64,000 nucleotides of DNA from Hydrogenophaga sp. SL48 (lineage in GTDB: Bacteria; Pseudomonadota; Gammaproteobacteria; Burkholderiales; Burkholderiaceae_C): NCBI RefSeq assembly GCF_021729865.1, contig NZ_CP063400.1, positions 3,534,001 through 3,598,000 on the forward strand. Reading direction: 5' to 3'. Each line of letters begins with the position of its first letter. Positions within the stretch are counted from its first letter, which is position 1. The position numbers were made by a program, and so were the translations under genes. The notes beneath the pieces were generated by a model that was not told the DNA's origin, made no database searches, and saw only the letters and a list, made by a program, of their open reading frames with translations. Shown piece after piece: positions 7,866 to 15,962 of this stretch.

Positions 7866-8634
7866 CACCGTCTTCGGGTTGCGCTCGGCGCAGGCGCTCG
7901 CGGCTGTTGGAGAGGTGGGTGCGCATCGCGGCGCGCGCGGCCTCGGGGTCGTGGCGCCGGATGGCGTCGAGGATGCTCTCGTGTTCGTGGTGCACGCGCT
8001 CCAGGTAGGGCAGCCGCCCCTCGGGCGCGCTGGCGGCGGTCTTGAGCCGCGTGCGCGGAATGATCATGGTGCCCAGGTAGGTCATCAGGTCGGCGAAGTG
8101 GCGGTTGCCGGTGGCGCGCGCGACCTCCACGTGGAACTGGAAGTCCGAGGGCACGGCGTCGGAGTCGGCGTGGATCGCGACGTTGAACGCGGCCAGCGCC
8201 GCCGCCATCGCCGACAGGCTCTCGGGCGAGCGCCGTTGCGCCGCCAGCGCGGCCGCCTCGCTCTCCAGGCTGATCCGCAGCTCCAGCAGCTCGATCACGT
8301 CGGCGGCGGTCGCCACGTCCTCGGGCGCGATGCGGAAGTTCGCCTGCACGGCGCGCGGGGCCATGACGAAGGTGCCGATGCCGTGGCGCGTCTCGACCAG
8401 GCCCGAGGCCTGCAGGCGCGAGATCGCCTCGCGCACCACCGTGCGGCTCACGTCGAAGCGCCCCACCAGCTCGGACTCGGTGGGCAGCTTGTGCCCGGGC
8501 ATCAGCCGGCCTTCCTGGATGTCGGCCCCCAGCGAGGCCACGATTTCGGACACCAGGCCGCGTGCCCGGCGGGGGCGGTCGGGCGCAGCGACCGTGACAG
8601 CGGTCTCCTCACCTAGGGTTTTCACGGGGTCCAT
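7795..8634 (-). CDS. GntR/FadR family transcriptional regulator of aldarate/uronate genes
   Basis: A 279-residue one-component regulator. The N-terminal winged helix (about residues 25-95) has LMPGHKLPTESELVGRFDVS and RTVVREAISRLQASGLVETR, the GntR signature. The C-terminal all-helical FCD domain contains the expected metal-ligand residues in LLELRISLES and HVEVARATGN/HHEHESILDA. The start at 8634 follows AAGGAA. It is divergent from udh, and the shared gap holds the palindrome TTGTCTGACAA, the likely operator, so it probably represses udh, kdgD and itself. The effector is probably an aldarate or a pathway ketoacid (inference; similar to GguR-type regulators). The C-terminal tail derives from an intergenic repeat. 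Confidence 0.88.
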   Translation of the reverse strand: MDPVKTLGEETAVTVAAPDRPRRARGLVSEIVASLGADIQEGRLMPGHKLPTESELVGRFDVSRTVVREAISRLQASGLVETRHGIGTFVMAPRAVQANFRIAPEDVATAADVIELLELRISLESEAAALAAQRRSPESLSAMAAALAAFNVAIHADSDAVPSDFQFHVEVARATGNRHFADLMTYLGTMIIPRTRLKTAASAPEGRLPYLERVHHEHESILDAIRRHDPEAARAAMRTHLSNSRERLRRAQPEDGEPPSGLPPPAGARGSAAARVAAP

Positions 8635-8644
8635 GGTTTTTTCC

Positions 8645-8673
8645 TTGACAGCCAGCGCGGGGGTTTTCACAAT
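8645..8673 (+). promoter_or_regulatory. Sigma-70 promoter of udh operon
   Basis: Consensus -35 TTGACA (8645-8650), 17-nt spacer, -10 CACAAT (8668-8673). Transcription would start near 8680, right at the operator 8682-8692. The kdgD promoter has the same -10 hexamer and the same 8-nt gap to the operator, which strengthens the call. Confidence 0.7.
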
Positions 8674-8681
8674 CCGCCCAG

Positions 8682-8692
8682 TTGTCTGACAA
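8682..8692. promoter_or_regulatory. GntR-type operator TTGTCTGACAA (primary, udh/gntR)
   Basis: Perfect odd-centred palindrome TTGTC-T-GACAA, located 8 nt after the udh -10 box and downstream of the gntR transcription start on the other strand. FadR-subfamily GntR regulators bind short palindromes of this kind. Position implies repression of udh and autoregulation. Confidence 0.75.
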
Positions 8693-8721
8693 CACACAAC
8701 AGACATCGGCGGGATGAACGA

Positions 8722-8751
8722 ACTGTAGCAAAGCCCCAGACGTCTGTGCAA
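8722..8751 (-). promoter_or_regulatory. Sigma-70 promoter of the gntR-type regulator gene
   Basis: On the minus strand: -35 TTGCAC (8751-8746), 18-nt spacer, -10 TACAGT (8727-8722). The spacer overlaps a 10-bp palindrome CAGACGTCTG (8737-8746), which may bind a further regulator. Two hexamers at 4/6 or better to consensus; called by eye. Confidence 0.5.
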
Positions 8752-8777
8752 CCCCTCTCAAAAAAGCCTTCATTGTC

Positions 8778-9596
8778 ATGGTAAACCCTATCAAAACGCA
8801 CCACAGACTGTTGTTGACCGGCGCCGCCGGCGGCCTCGGTGCCGCCTTGCGCCCGCGACTGGCCGCCAACTGCGATGTGCTCAGGTTGTCTGACAAGTCG
8901 CCCGTCGGCGAGGCCCAGGGCGGCGAGGAGGTGGTGCTGGCCGATCTGGCCAATCCGTCCGAGGTCGACGCCATGGTGGCCGGCTGCGACGCCATCGTGC
9001 ACCTGGGTGGCATCTCGGTGGAGGCGCCGTTCGAGGCCATCCTGCAGGCCAACATCCTGGGCGTGTACCACCTGTACGAAGCGGCGCGCAAGCACGGCGT
9101 CAAGCGCGTGGTGTTCGCCAGCTCCAACCACGTCACCGGTTTCTACCAGCAGAGCGAGACCCTCACCGCCGACCACCCGGCGCGGCCCGACAGCTACTAC
9201 GGCGTGAGCAAGGCCTTCGGCGAAGACTTCTCGCGCTTCTACTTCGACCGCTACGGCATAGAGACCGCCTGCGTGCGCATCGGCTCCTCGTTCCCCGAGC
9301 CGCGCGACCGCCGCATGCTCGCCACCTGGTTGAGCTTCGACGACCTGCACCGCCTGATCAGCGCCTGCCTCTCCACCCCGGTGCTGGGCCACAGCATCGT
9401 GTTCGGCATGTCGGACAACGCCGTCACCTGGTGGGACAACAGCCGTGCGCGCCACATCGGCTACGTGCCGCAGGACAGCTCGGACGTGTTCCGCGACGCG
9501 GTGTTCGCCCGCACCAGCGCGCCCGACCTGAACGATCCCGCAGCGGTGTATCAAGGCGGCGGCTTCGTCAAAGCCGACCCGTTCAAGAAAGCCTGA
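8778..9596 (+). CDS. udh: Uronate dehydrogenase
   Basis: NAD-dependent oxidation of D-galacturonate or D-glucuronate to the aldaro-lactone. A 272-residue extended-SDR protein with TGAAGGLG (14-21), HLGGISVEAPFE, FASSNHVTGFY and the Tyr141-x3-Lys145 pair in YYGVSKAFGE. RIGSSFPEPRDRRMLATWLS and the WWDNS motif are diagnostic of bacterial uronate dehydrogenases such as the Agrobacterium enzyme. It is the first gene of the rightward operon, with a promoter/operator upstream and the lactonase gene 7 nt downstream, so the lactone product is handled by the next gene. A second perfect operator copy lies inside the gene at 8886-8896. Confidence 0.93.
   Translation: MVNPIKTHHRLLLTGAAGGLGAALRPRLAANCDVLRLSDKSPVGEAQGGEEVVLADLANPSEVDAMVAGCDAIVHLGGISVEAPFEAILQANILGVYHLYEAARKHGVKRVVFASSNHVTGFYQQSETLTADHPARPDSYYGVSKAFGEDFSRFYFDRYGIETACVRIGSSFPEPRDRRMLATWLSFDDLHRLISACLSTPVLGHSIVFGMSDNAVTWWDNSRARHIGYVPQDSSDVFRDAVFARTSAPDLNDPAAVYQGGGFVKADPFKKA
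8886..8896. promoter_or_regulatory. Auxiliary GntR-type operator inside udh
   Basis: Perfect TTGTCTGACAA, 204 bp downstream of the primary operator and in frame over codons 37-40 (Leu-Ser-Asp-Lys) of udh. Candidate second site for repression by looping or as a roadblock. Confidence 0.5.
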
Positions 9597-9603
9597 ACCG
9601 GCC

Positions 9604-10506
9604 ATGAGCGAACAAGCCGAACTGGTGCTGGACGCGCGCAACGGCGTGGGCGAAAGCCCCGTCTGGGACAGCGCGCGCCAGAGCCTGTGGTGGGTCGACA
9701 TCCCGGGCCGGGCGCTTTGGTGCTGGCACAGCGCCAGCGGCCAGACCCTGCAGTGGCCCACGCCCGAACAGACCGGCTGCATCGCGCTCGCCGCCGGCAG
9801 CGACGCCCTGCCCCACGGGCAGTGGATCGCGGCCATGGAAACCGGCGTGGCGCGGCTGACACCGCAGGCCGACGGCACGGTGGGCTGCGACTGGATCACG
9901 CGCATCGAACAGCCCGAGCCGGGCATGCGCTTCAACGACGGCCGCTGTGACCGCCAGGGCCGGCTGCGCGCCGGCACCATGGTGATGGACATGTCGCTGG
10001 CGCGCGCCTCGGGCAGCCTGTACGCACTGGATGGCGCGGAGTTGCGCGCACTGCAGGGCGGTTTCATCACGCCCAACGGCATGGCCTTCAGCCCCGACGG
10101 CCAGACCATGTACCTCTCGGACTCGCACCCGAACGTGCAGACCGTCTGGGCCTTCGACTACGACACCCCCACCGGCACGCCGCACAACCCGCGCGTGCTC
10201 ATCGACTTCAAGCCCCTGCCCGGGCGGCCCGACGGCGCGGCGGTGGACGCTGACGGGTGCTACTGGATCTGCGGCAACGACGCGGGCCTGGTGCACCGCT
10301 TCACGCCCGAGGGCCGGCTCGACCGCTCGCTGGCCGTGCCCGTCAAGAAGCCGGCCATGTGCGCCTTCGGCGGCGCCGGGCTCGACACCCTGTTCGTCAC
10401 GTCCATCCGGCCCGGCGGTGATCTCACCGATCAGCCGCTGGCCGGGGGCGTTTTTGCACTGCGTCCAGGCGTGAGGGGCCTGGACGAGCCGCGCTGCATC
10501 GCCTGA
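9604..10506 (+). CDS. SMP-30/gluconolactonase family protein (probable aldarolactonase)
   Basis: A 300-residue six-bladed beta-propeller lactonase. Metal-site residues typical of SMP-30 are seen: Glu in GVGESPVWD (about residue 17), Asn in FNDGRCDRQGRLRAGTM, Asn in TPNGMAFSPDG and Asp in RPDGAAVDADG. There is no signal peptide, so it acts in the cytoplasm. It lies 7 nt after udh and would hydrolyse the glucaro- or galactaro-lactone made by that enzyme. The overlap of its stop with the short leader of the TRAP genes suggests one transcript. Confidence 0.88.
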   Translation: MSEQAELVLDARNGVGESPVWDSARQSLWWVDIPGRALWCWHSASGQTLQWPTPEQTGCIALAAGSDALPHGQWIAAMETGVARLTPQADGTVGCDWITRIEQPEPGMRFNDGRCDRQGRLRAGTMVMDMSLARASGSLYALDGAELRALQGGFITPNGMAFSPDGQTMYLSDSHPNVQTVWAFDYDTPTGTPHNPRVLIDFKPLPGRPDGAAVDADGCYWICGNDAGLVHRFTPEGRLDRSLAVPVKKPAMCAFGGAGLDTLFVTSIRPGGDLTDQPLAGGVFALRPGVRGLDEPRCIA

Positions 10507-10556
10507 TGCGCCGGCACGGTTTTTTTCACCTCAACCACCACCCAACGGAGACATCA

Positions 10557-11531
10557 ATGAAACTGCAACGCCGACTCATTGCCAGCATGGTCCTGGCCAC
10601 CCTGCTGCCCCTGACCGCCCACGCACAGACCGTGCTGAAGTCGCACGACACGCACCCCGCCGGCTACCCGACCGTGGCCGCCGTGGAAAGCATGGGCAAG
10701 AAGCTCGATGCCGCCACACAGGGCCGCATCAAGATCCAGACCTTCCCGGGCGCCGTGCTGGGCCAGGAGAAGGAAGCCGTCGAGCAGGTGCAGCTGGGCG
10801 CGATCCAGATGGCCCGCATCTCGCTGGGCGTGATCGGCCCGGTGGTGCCCGAGGTGGACGTGTTCAACATGCCCTTCGTGTTCCGCGACATCAAGCACAT
10901 GCGCGCCGTGATCGACGGCCCCGTGGGCGACGAACTGCTGGCCAAGGTCACGGCCAGCCCGGCGCGCCTGGTGGCCCTGGGCTGGATGGACGGTGGCGCG
11001 CGCAGCCTCTACACCAAGAAGCCGGTGCGCACGCCCGCCGACCTCAAGGGCCAGAAGGTCCGCATGATGGGCAACCCGCTGTTCGTGGACACCATGAACG
11101 CCATGGGCGGCAACGGCATCGCCATGGCCTACGGCGAGGTGTTCACCTCGTTGCAGACCGGCGTGATCGACGGCGCGGAAAACAACCCGCCGAGCTACTT
11201 CACCGCCAACCACTACACCACCCCGGCCAAGTACTACAGCCAGACCAACCACCTGATCATTCCCGAGATCCTGGTGATGTCCAAGGTGACCTGGGACAAG
11301 CTGACCCCGGCCGACCAGACGCTGGTGAAGAAGCTGGCCCGCGAAGCCCAGATGGAGCAGCGCGTGCTGTGGGACAAGAGCGTGGAGGAGTACTCCGGCA
11401 AGCTCAAGGCCGCCGGTGTCGAGTTCATCGCCATCGACAACAAGCCCTTCTTTGACGCCACCGCCCCGGTGCGCGCCAAGTACGGCGCCAAGCACGTGGA
11501 CCTGATGAACCGCATCGCGGCGGTCAAGTAA
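10557..11531 (+). CDS. TRAP transporter substrate-binding protein (DctP family)
   Basis: A 324-residue periplasmic binding protein with a signal peptide (MKLQRRLIASMVLATLLP, cleaved after AHA). The family features KSHDTHPAGYPTVAAVESMG, a QTGVIDGAENN segment and the ligand-carboxylate-binding Arg in KGQKVRMMGNP are present. The ATG at 10557 follows CGGAGA. It belongs to a TRAP system with the next two genes; the neighbours (udh, lactonase, dehydratase) point to a hexuronate or aldarate as substrate. A 3' repeat element separates it from the small permease gene. Confidence 0.92.
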   Translation: MKLQRRLIASMVLATLLPLTAHAQTVLKSHDTHPAGYPTVAAVESMGKKLDAATQGRIKIQTFPGAVLGQEKEAVEQVQLGAIQMARISLGVIGPVVPEVDVFNMPFVFRDIKHMRAVIDGPVGDELLAKVTASPARLVALGWMDGGARSLYTKKPVRTPADLKGQKVRMMGNPLFVDTMNAMGGNGIAMAYGEVFTSLQTGVIDGAENNPPSYFTANHYTTPAKYYSQTNHLIIPEILVMSKVTWDKLTPADQTLVKKLAREAQMEQRVLWDKSVEEYSGKLKAAGVEFIAIDNKPFFDATAPVRAKYGAKHVDLMNRIAAVK

Positions 11532-11532
11532 A

Positions 11533-11611
11533 TCCCCCCTGCGCCGCTTCGCGGCTTCCCCCCAGGGGGACCACACCTGAGGCCCGGCGAAGCCGGTTCC
11601 TCGGTGTGTGC
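11533..11611 (+). repeat. 3' intergenic element, copy 2 (after dctP)
   Basis: Starts 2 nt after the dctP stop, same orientation. C-run, CGCCGCTTCGCGG hairpin, CCCCCCAGGGGG hairpin, then CCCGGCGAAGCCGG. In a dctP-dctQM operon this position could lower downstream expression relative to the binding protein. Confidence 0.7.
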
Positions 11612-11651
11612 TGGACGCGCTCGCCCTGTCACTTTTTTTCTTGAAGCTCTT

Positions 11652-12197
11652 ATGAGTCACCACCCACCGAGCGGACACCCTGTCTCGCGTTTTCTGGACC
11701 TGGTCTACCTGGCCTGCATCTGGGTCGCGGGGGCGTGCATCGTTTCGATGTCGCTCTTCATCCCCTGGGGCATTTTTTCGCGCTACGTGCTGGGCACCGG
11801 CTCGCAGTGGCCCGAGCCCATCTCCATCCTGCTCATGGTGGTGTTCACCTTTCTGGGCGCTGCGGTGAGCTACCGCGCGGGCGGCCACATCGCCGTCGCC
11901 ATGGTCACCGACCGCCTGCCCGAAAGTCTGCGCCATCCGCTGCGCGGCGTGGTGCACGCGCTGATGCTGACCATCAGCCTCTTCACCCTCTGGTACGGCG
12001 TGAAGCTGTGCATGGGCACTTGGGGCCAGTCGATCCCCGAGCTGCCCTGGATGCCCGTGGGCTTCAGCTACCTGCCGGTGCCGATCGGCGGCGCCGTGAC
12101 CGCCCTCTTCGTGCTGGAACACATGTTCCTGGGTGACCAGAGCCAGCGCGCCGTGGTCACGTTCGATCACGAATCCGCAGAAACAGGAGCCGCGTGA
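11652..12197 (+). CDS. TRAP transporter small permease (DctQ family)
   Basis: A 181-residue inner-membrane protein with four hydrophobic segments (about residues 17-40, 53-75, 98-118, 138-158) as expected for the DctQ subunit. The WPEPISILLMVVFTFLGAAV segment matches the family. The ATG at 11652 is chosen because upstream sequence belongs to the repeat. Its stop overlaps the start of the large permease gene (TGATG). Confidence 0.9.
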   Translation: MSHHPPSGHPVSRFLDLVYLACIWVAGACIVSMSLFIPWGIFSRYVLGTGSQWPEPISILLMVVFTFLGAAVSYRAGGHIAVAMVTDRLPESLRHPLRGVVHALMLTISLFTLWYGVKLCMGTWGQSIPELPWMPVGFSYLPVPIGGAVTALFVLEHMFLGDQSQRAVVTFDHESAETGAA

Positions 12198-13480
12198 TGG
12201 AACCCTACGTCCTGCTCGGCAGTTTCTTCGTGCTGATCCTGATCGGCACCCCCGTGGCCTACGCCATGGGCATGGCCGCCCTGATCGGCGCCTGGTACAT
12301 CGACATCCCGCTCGACGCGGTGATGATCGCGATCGCCAACGGCGTCAACAAGTTTTCGCTGCTCGCGATTCCCTTCTTCGTGCTGGCCGGCGCCATCATG
12401 GCCGAAGGCGGCATGGCGCGGCGCCTGGTGGCCTTCGCCAACGTGCTGGTCGGCTTCATCCGCGGCGGCCTCTCGCTGGTGAACATCCTGGCCTCCACTT
12501 TCTTCGGTGCGATCTCCGGCTCGTCCATGGCCGACACGGCCTCGGTCGGCACGGTGCTGATCCCCGAGATGGAGCGGAAGGGCTACCCGCGCGACTTCGC
12601 CACCGCCGTCACCGTCAGCGGTTCGGTGCAAGCCATCCTGATTCCGCCCAGCCACAACGCGGTGATCTACTCGCTGGCCGCGGGCGGCACGGTGTCGATC
12701 GCGTCGCTGTTCATCGCCGGTGTGCTGCCGGGCCTGCTGCTGGGGCTGACGCTGGCCGTCATGTGCCTCTACATGGCGCGCAAGCGCAACTACCCCAAGG
12801 GCGATGTGATCCCGATGCGCGAGGCGCTCAAGATCTGCGCCGACGCGCTGTGGGGCCTGATGACCATGGTGATCATCCTGGGCGGCATTCTCAGCGGCGT
12901 GTTCACGGCCACCGAGTCGGCCTCCATCGCCGTGGTCTGGGCCTTCTTCGTCACGATGTTCATCTACCGCGACTACCAGTGGCGCGAGCTGCCCAAGCTG
13001 GTGCACCGCACGGTGAAGACGCTGTCCATCGTGATGATCCTGATCGCCTTCGCCGCGAGCTTCGGCTACATCATGACGCTGATGCAGATCCCGCTGCAGA
13101 TCACCACCGCGCTGACCGCGCTGTCGGACAACCGCTACGTGATCCTCGCGCTGATCAACGTGCTGCTGCTGGTGCTGGGCACGCTGATGGACATGGCGCC
13201 GCTGATCCTGATCCTCACGCCCATCCTGCTGCCGGTGATCACCAGCATCGGCGTGGACCCGGTGCACTTCGGCATGATCATGATGGTCAACCTCGGCATC
13301 GGCCTGCTGACCCCGCCCGTGGGTGGTGTGCTGTTCGTGGGCGCGGCCGTGGCCAAGCTGCCGATGGAGCAGGTCGTGAAGGCGCTCATGCCTTTCTTCG
13401 GCGCGCTGCTGCTGGTGCTGGTCGCGGTCACCTACATCCCGGGGCTGTCGCTCTGGCTGCCTGGGCTGCTGCTGAAATGA
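12197..13480 (+). CDS. TRAP transporter large permease (DctM family)
   Basis: A 427-residue, about twelve-helix membrane protein, the sodium-coupled transport subunit of the TRAP system. Family motifs: GTPVAYAMGMAALIG, AIPFFVLAGAIMAEGGMARR, GAISGSSMADTASVGTVLIP, IPPSHNAVIYSLAAGG and NLGIGLLTPPVGGVLFVGAA. Starts at the ATG of TGATGG, overlapping dctQ by one base, and its TGA overlaps the ATG of the following dehydratase gene, so all are translationally coupled. Confidence 0.95.
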   Translation: MEPYVLLGSFFVLILIGTPVAYAMGMAALIGAWYIDIPLDAVMIAIANGVNKFSLLAIPFFVLAGAIMAEGGMARRLVAFANVLVGFIRGGLSLVNILASTFFGAISGSSMADTASVGTVLIPEMERKGYPRDFATAVTVSGSVQAILIPPSHNAVIYSLAAGGTVSIASLFIAGVLPGLLLGLTLAVMCLYMARKRNYPKGDVIPMREALKICADALWGLMTMVIILGGILSGVFTATESASIAVVWAFFVTMFIYRDYQWRELPKLVHRTVKTLSIVMILIAFAASFGYIMTLMQIPLQITTALTALSDNRYVILALINVLLLVLGTLMDMAPLILILTPILLPVITSIGVDPVHFGMIMMVNLGIGLLTPPVGGVLFVGAAVAKLPMEQVVKALMPFFGALLLVLVAVTYIPGLSLWLPGLLLK

Positions 13481-14769
13481 CCTCCCACGCCATCCGCCAT
13501 GTGCGCGTGACGCCCATCGCGTTCCGCGACCCGCCGCTGCTCAACGCGGCCGGCATCCACGAGCCCTGGGCCCTGCGCTCGATCATCGAGATCGAGACCG
13601 ATTCCGGCCTGGTCGGCATCAACGAGAGCTACGGCGACCTGCCCATGCTGGACGCGCTGGCCAAGGCCGCGCCCGCGCTCACCGGACTGTCGCCCTGGGC
13701 GCTCAACGAGATGGACACCCGCGTGGCGGCGCTGGTGGCGCCCAGGCAGATGTCCGCCTCGGAGTTCCTGGGCCAGCAGGTCTCGCTGGCGCCGGGCACG
13801 CATGTGTCCAAGACCGTGGCCAAGGTGATCAGCGCCTTCGAGGTCGCCATGATGGACCTGCAGGGCCAGCTGGCGAACGCGCCGGTGGTGGACCTGCTGG
13901 GCGGCGCGGCACGCCCGGCCGTGCCGTTCTCCGCCTACCTGTTCTTCAAGTACGCCGAGCACATCGACAAGCCCTATCCGCCCGACCCGTTCGGCGAGGG
14001 CATCACGCCCGAACAGATGGTGGCGCAGGCGCGCCGCATGATCGACCAGTACGGCTTCAAGAGCATCAAGCTCAAGGCCGGCGCGCTGCCACCGGAGCAG
14101 GAAGTGGCCGCTTTGCTGGCACTGGCCCAGGCCTTCCCCGGCGCGCCGCTGCGCATCGACCCCAACGCCAACTGGACCGTGGCCACCAGCCTGAAGGTGG
14201 TGGAGCAGTTGCGCGGCGTGCTGGAGTACTACGAAGACCCGGCCCCGGGCCTGGACGGCATGGCCGCCGTGGCCGCCGCGTGCGAGGTGCCGCTGGCCAC
14301 CAACATGGTGGTCACCGACCTCAAGGAATTCCGCCGCAACGCCGAGATGGGCTGTCCGGTGAAGATCGTGCTGAGCGACCACCACTACTGGGGCGGCCTG
14401 CGCGCCACGCAGCGCCTGGCGCTGATGTGCGAGACCTTCGGCCTGGGCCTGTCGATGCACTCGAACTCGCACCTGGGCATCAGCCTGATGGCGATGACGC
14501 ACCTGGCCGCTTCGGTGCCCCAGCTCTCCTACGCCTGCGACACCCACTACCCCTGGCAGGACGACGAGGTGGTGCAGGGCGGACGACTGCGGTTTGAAAA
14601 CGGCAGCCTGCGCGTGACCACCACGCCTGGCCTGGGCGTGTCCATCGACCGCGAGGCCCTGGCCAGGTTGTCTGACAACTACCTGAACACCACCATCCGC
14701 AACCGGGACGACCTGGGGCAGATGCGCAAGTACGACCCTGGCTTCACCGGTCACCAACCGCGGTTCTGA
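13477..14769 (+). CDS. Enolase-superfamily aldarate dehydratase, glucarate-dehydratase-like
   Basis: A 430-residue mandelate-racemase-type enzyme. The catalytic KxK pair is Lys198/Lys200 in SIKLKAG; metal ligands lie in RIDPNANW, EYYEDPAPG and the ATNMVVTD block; the His is in SMHSNSHLGIS. These features follow the glucarate dehydratase subgroup, but the sequence is clearly different from the canonical GudD at 17920, so the substrate may be another aldarate or the same one with different preference. Overlaps dctM by 4 nt (ATGA). It is the last gene of the udh-TRAP operon. An operator copy sits near its 3' end. Confidence 0.85.
   Translation: MTSHAIRHVRVTPIAFRDPPLLNAAGIHEPWALRSIIEIETDSGLVGINESYGDLPMLDALAKAAPALTGLSPWALNEMDTRVAALVAPRQMSASEFLGQQVSLAPGTHVSKTVAKVISAFEVAMMDLQGQLANAPVVDLLGGAARPAVPFSAYLFFKYAEHIDKPYPPDPFGEGITPEQMVAQARRMIDQYGFKSIKLKAGALPPEQEVAALLALAQAFPGAPLRIDPNANWTVATSLKVVEQLRGVLEYYEDPAPGLDGMAAVAAACEVPLATNMVVTDLKEFRRNAEMGCPVKIVLSDHHYWGGLRATQRLALMCETFGLGLSMHSNSHLGISLMAMTHLAASVPQLSYACDTHYPWQDDEVVQGGRLRFENGSLRVTTTPGLGVSIDREALARLSDNYLNTTIRNRDDLGQMRKYDPGFTGHQPRF
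14668..14678. promoter_or_regulatory. Auxiliary GntR-type operator inside the dehydratase gene
   Basis: Perfect TTGTCTGACAA, 179 bp upstream of the kdgD operator, in frame over Leu-Ser-Asp-Asn near the end of the dehydratase. Mirrors the auxiliary site in udh. Confidence 0.5.
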
Positions 14770-14808
14770 CGGGGGATAAGGGGTTTCCACATACGTGCAT
14801 GGAAGCCC

Positions 14809-14838
14809 TTGACGCCCTCCTCTTCAATTCCCCACAAT
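14809..14838 (+). promoter_or_regulatory. Sigma-70 promoter of kdgD
   Basis: -35 TTGACG (14809-14814), 18-nt spacer, -10 CACAAT (14833-14838), then 8 nt to the operator. Same -10 and same operator distance as at udh. Confidence 0.65.
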
Positions 14839-14846
14839 CGCACCAG

Positions 14847-14857
14847 TTGTCTGACAT
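14847..14857. promoter_or_regulatory. GntR-type operator TTGTCTGACAT upstream of kdgD
   Basis: Ten of eleven positions match the udh operator. It sits over the expected transcription start of kdgD, a position suited to repression by the regulator at 7795-8634. Confidence 0.7.
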
Positions 14858-14911
14858 CCTATAACTAAACCACCCATACCCACCTTCTCCACCCACCCAG
14901 GCAGAACCACC

Positions 14912-15829
14912 ATGCAATACACCCCCCAAGACCTCAAGCAAATCATGTCCTCCGGCCTACTGTCCTTCCCCGTGACGGACTTCGACGCCCAGGGCGATTT
15001 CAACGCCAAGGGCTACGCCGCCCGCCTGGAATGGCTGGCGCCCTACGGCGCCAGCGCGCTGTTCGCGGCCGGGGGCACGGGCGAGTACTTCTCGCTGTAC
15101 GGTGAGGAGTACGGCCAGATCATCAAGACCGCGGTGGACACCTGCCGCGGCAAGGTGCCGATCATTGCCGGCGCCGGCGGCCCCACCCGCACCGCCATCG
15201 CCCACGCACAGGAAGCCGAGCGCCTGGGCGCCCACGGCATCCTGCTGCTGCCGCACTACCTGACCGAAGCCGGCCAGGAGGGCCTGATCGCCCACGTGGA
15301 GCAGGTCTGCAAGAGCGTGAAGTTCGGCGTCATCGTCTACAACCGCGACCGCACCAAGCTCACGCCCGAGTCGCTGGCCATCCTGGCCGAGCGCTGCCCC
15401 AACCTGATCGGCTTCAAGGATGGCCTGGGCAACATCGAAGTGATGTCCTCCATCTACATGGCGATGGGCGACCGCTTCGCCTACCTGGGCGGCCTGCCCA
15501 CGGCCGAGGTGTACGCCGCCGCCTACAAGGCGCTGGGCACCCCGGTGTATTCGTCCGCCGTCTTCAACTTCATCCCGAAGACCGCGATGCAGTTCTACGA
15601 AGCCGTGCGCACCGACGACATGGCCACGCAGCACCGCCTGCTCAGGCAGTTCTTCATGCCCTATCTGAAGATCCGCAACCGCGTCGAAGGCTATGGCGTG
15701 AGCATCATCAAGGCGGGCGCCCGGCTGGTCGGCCACGGCGCCGGCCCGGTGCGCGCACCGCTGTCGGACCTCAAGCCGGGCGAGATGGACGAACTCAAGG
15801 CGCTGATCGACGCTTTGGGAGAGCAATAA
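14912..15829 (+). CDS. kdgD: 5-dehydro-4-deoxyglucarate dehydratase
   Basis: Converts 5-keto-4-deoxyglucarate to 2-oxoglutarate semialdehyde, CO2 and water; a class I aldolase fold of the DHDPS/NAL family. The 305-residue product has [23 protein letters not shown] (GTGE instead of the GTTGE of DapA), the Tyr in [10 protein letters not shown] and the Schiff-base Lys169 in [11 protein letters not shown]. Length is normal. It has its own promoter with an operator and feeds the aldehyde dehydrogenase at 6242-7714. Confidence 0.95.
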   Translation: MQYTPQDLKQIMSSGLLSFPVTDFDAQGDFNAKGYAARLEWLAPYGASALFAAGGTGEYFSLYGEEYGQIIKTAVDTCRGKVPIIAGAGGPTRTAIAHAQEAERLGAHGILLLPHYLTEAGQEGLIAHVEQVCKSVKFGVIVYNRDRTKLTPESLAILAERCPNLIGFKDGLGNIEVMSSIYMAMGDRFAYLGGLPTAEVYAAAYKALGTPVYSSAVFNFIPKTAMQFYEAVRTDDMATQHRLLRQFFMPYLKIRNRVEGYGVSIIKAGARLVGHGAGPVRAPLSDLKPGEMDELKALIDALGEQ

Positions 15830-15910
15830 CCCCCCCCGCGCCGCCTGCGGCGTCACCCCCCAGGGGGCGGCGCTGGCGGCCCGGCGAAGCCGGTTCCGCG
15901 GCGCCCTGGC
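15830..15910 (+). repeat. 3' intergenic element, copy 3 (after kdgD)
   Basis: Begins at the base after the kdgD stop, same orientation: C-run, CGCCGCCTGCGGCG hairpin, CCCCCCAGGGGG hairpin, CCCGGCGAAGCCGG hairpin, GCGGCGCC end. One of the best-conserved copies. Confidence 0.75.
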
Positions 15911-15962
15911 CTCGACTCCCCCTCACTCCCGCCCCACACCAACCGCAACGTAAAGAGACACC

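Noticed and set aside
9408..13131. TGTCGGACAA sequences in udh (about 9409) and dctM (about 13122) as further operators
   Set aside because: They differ from TTGTCTGACAA in the outer and central positions, are not palindromic over the full length, and encode frequent Ser-Asp-Asn codons.
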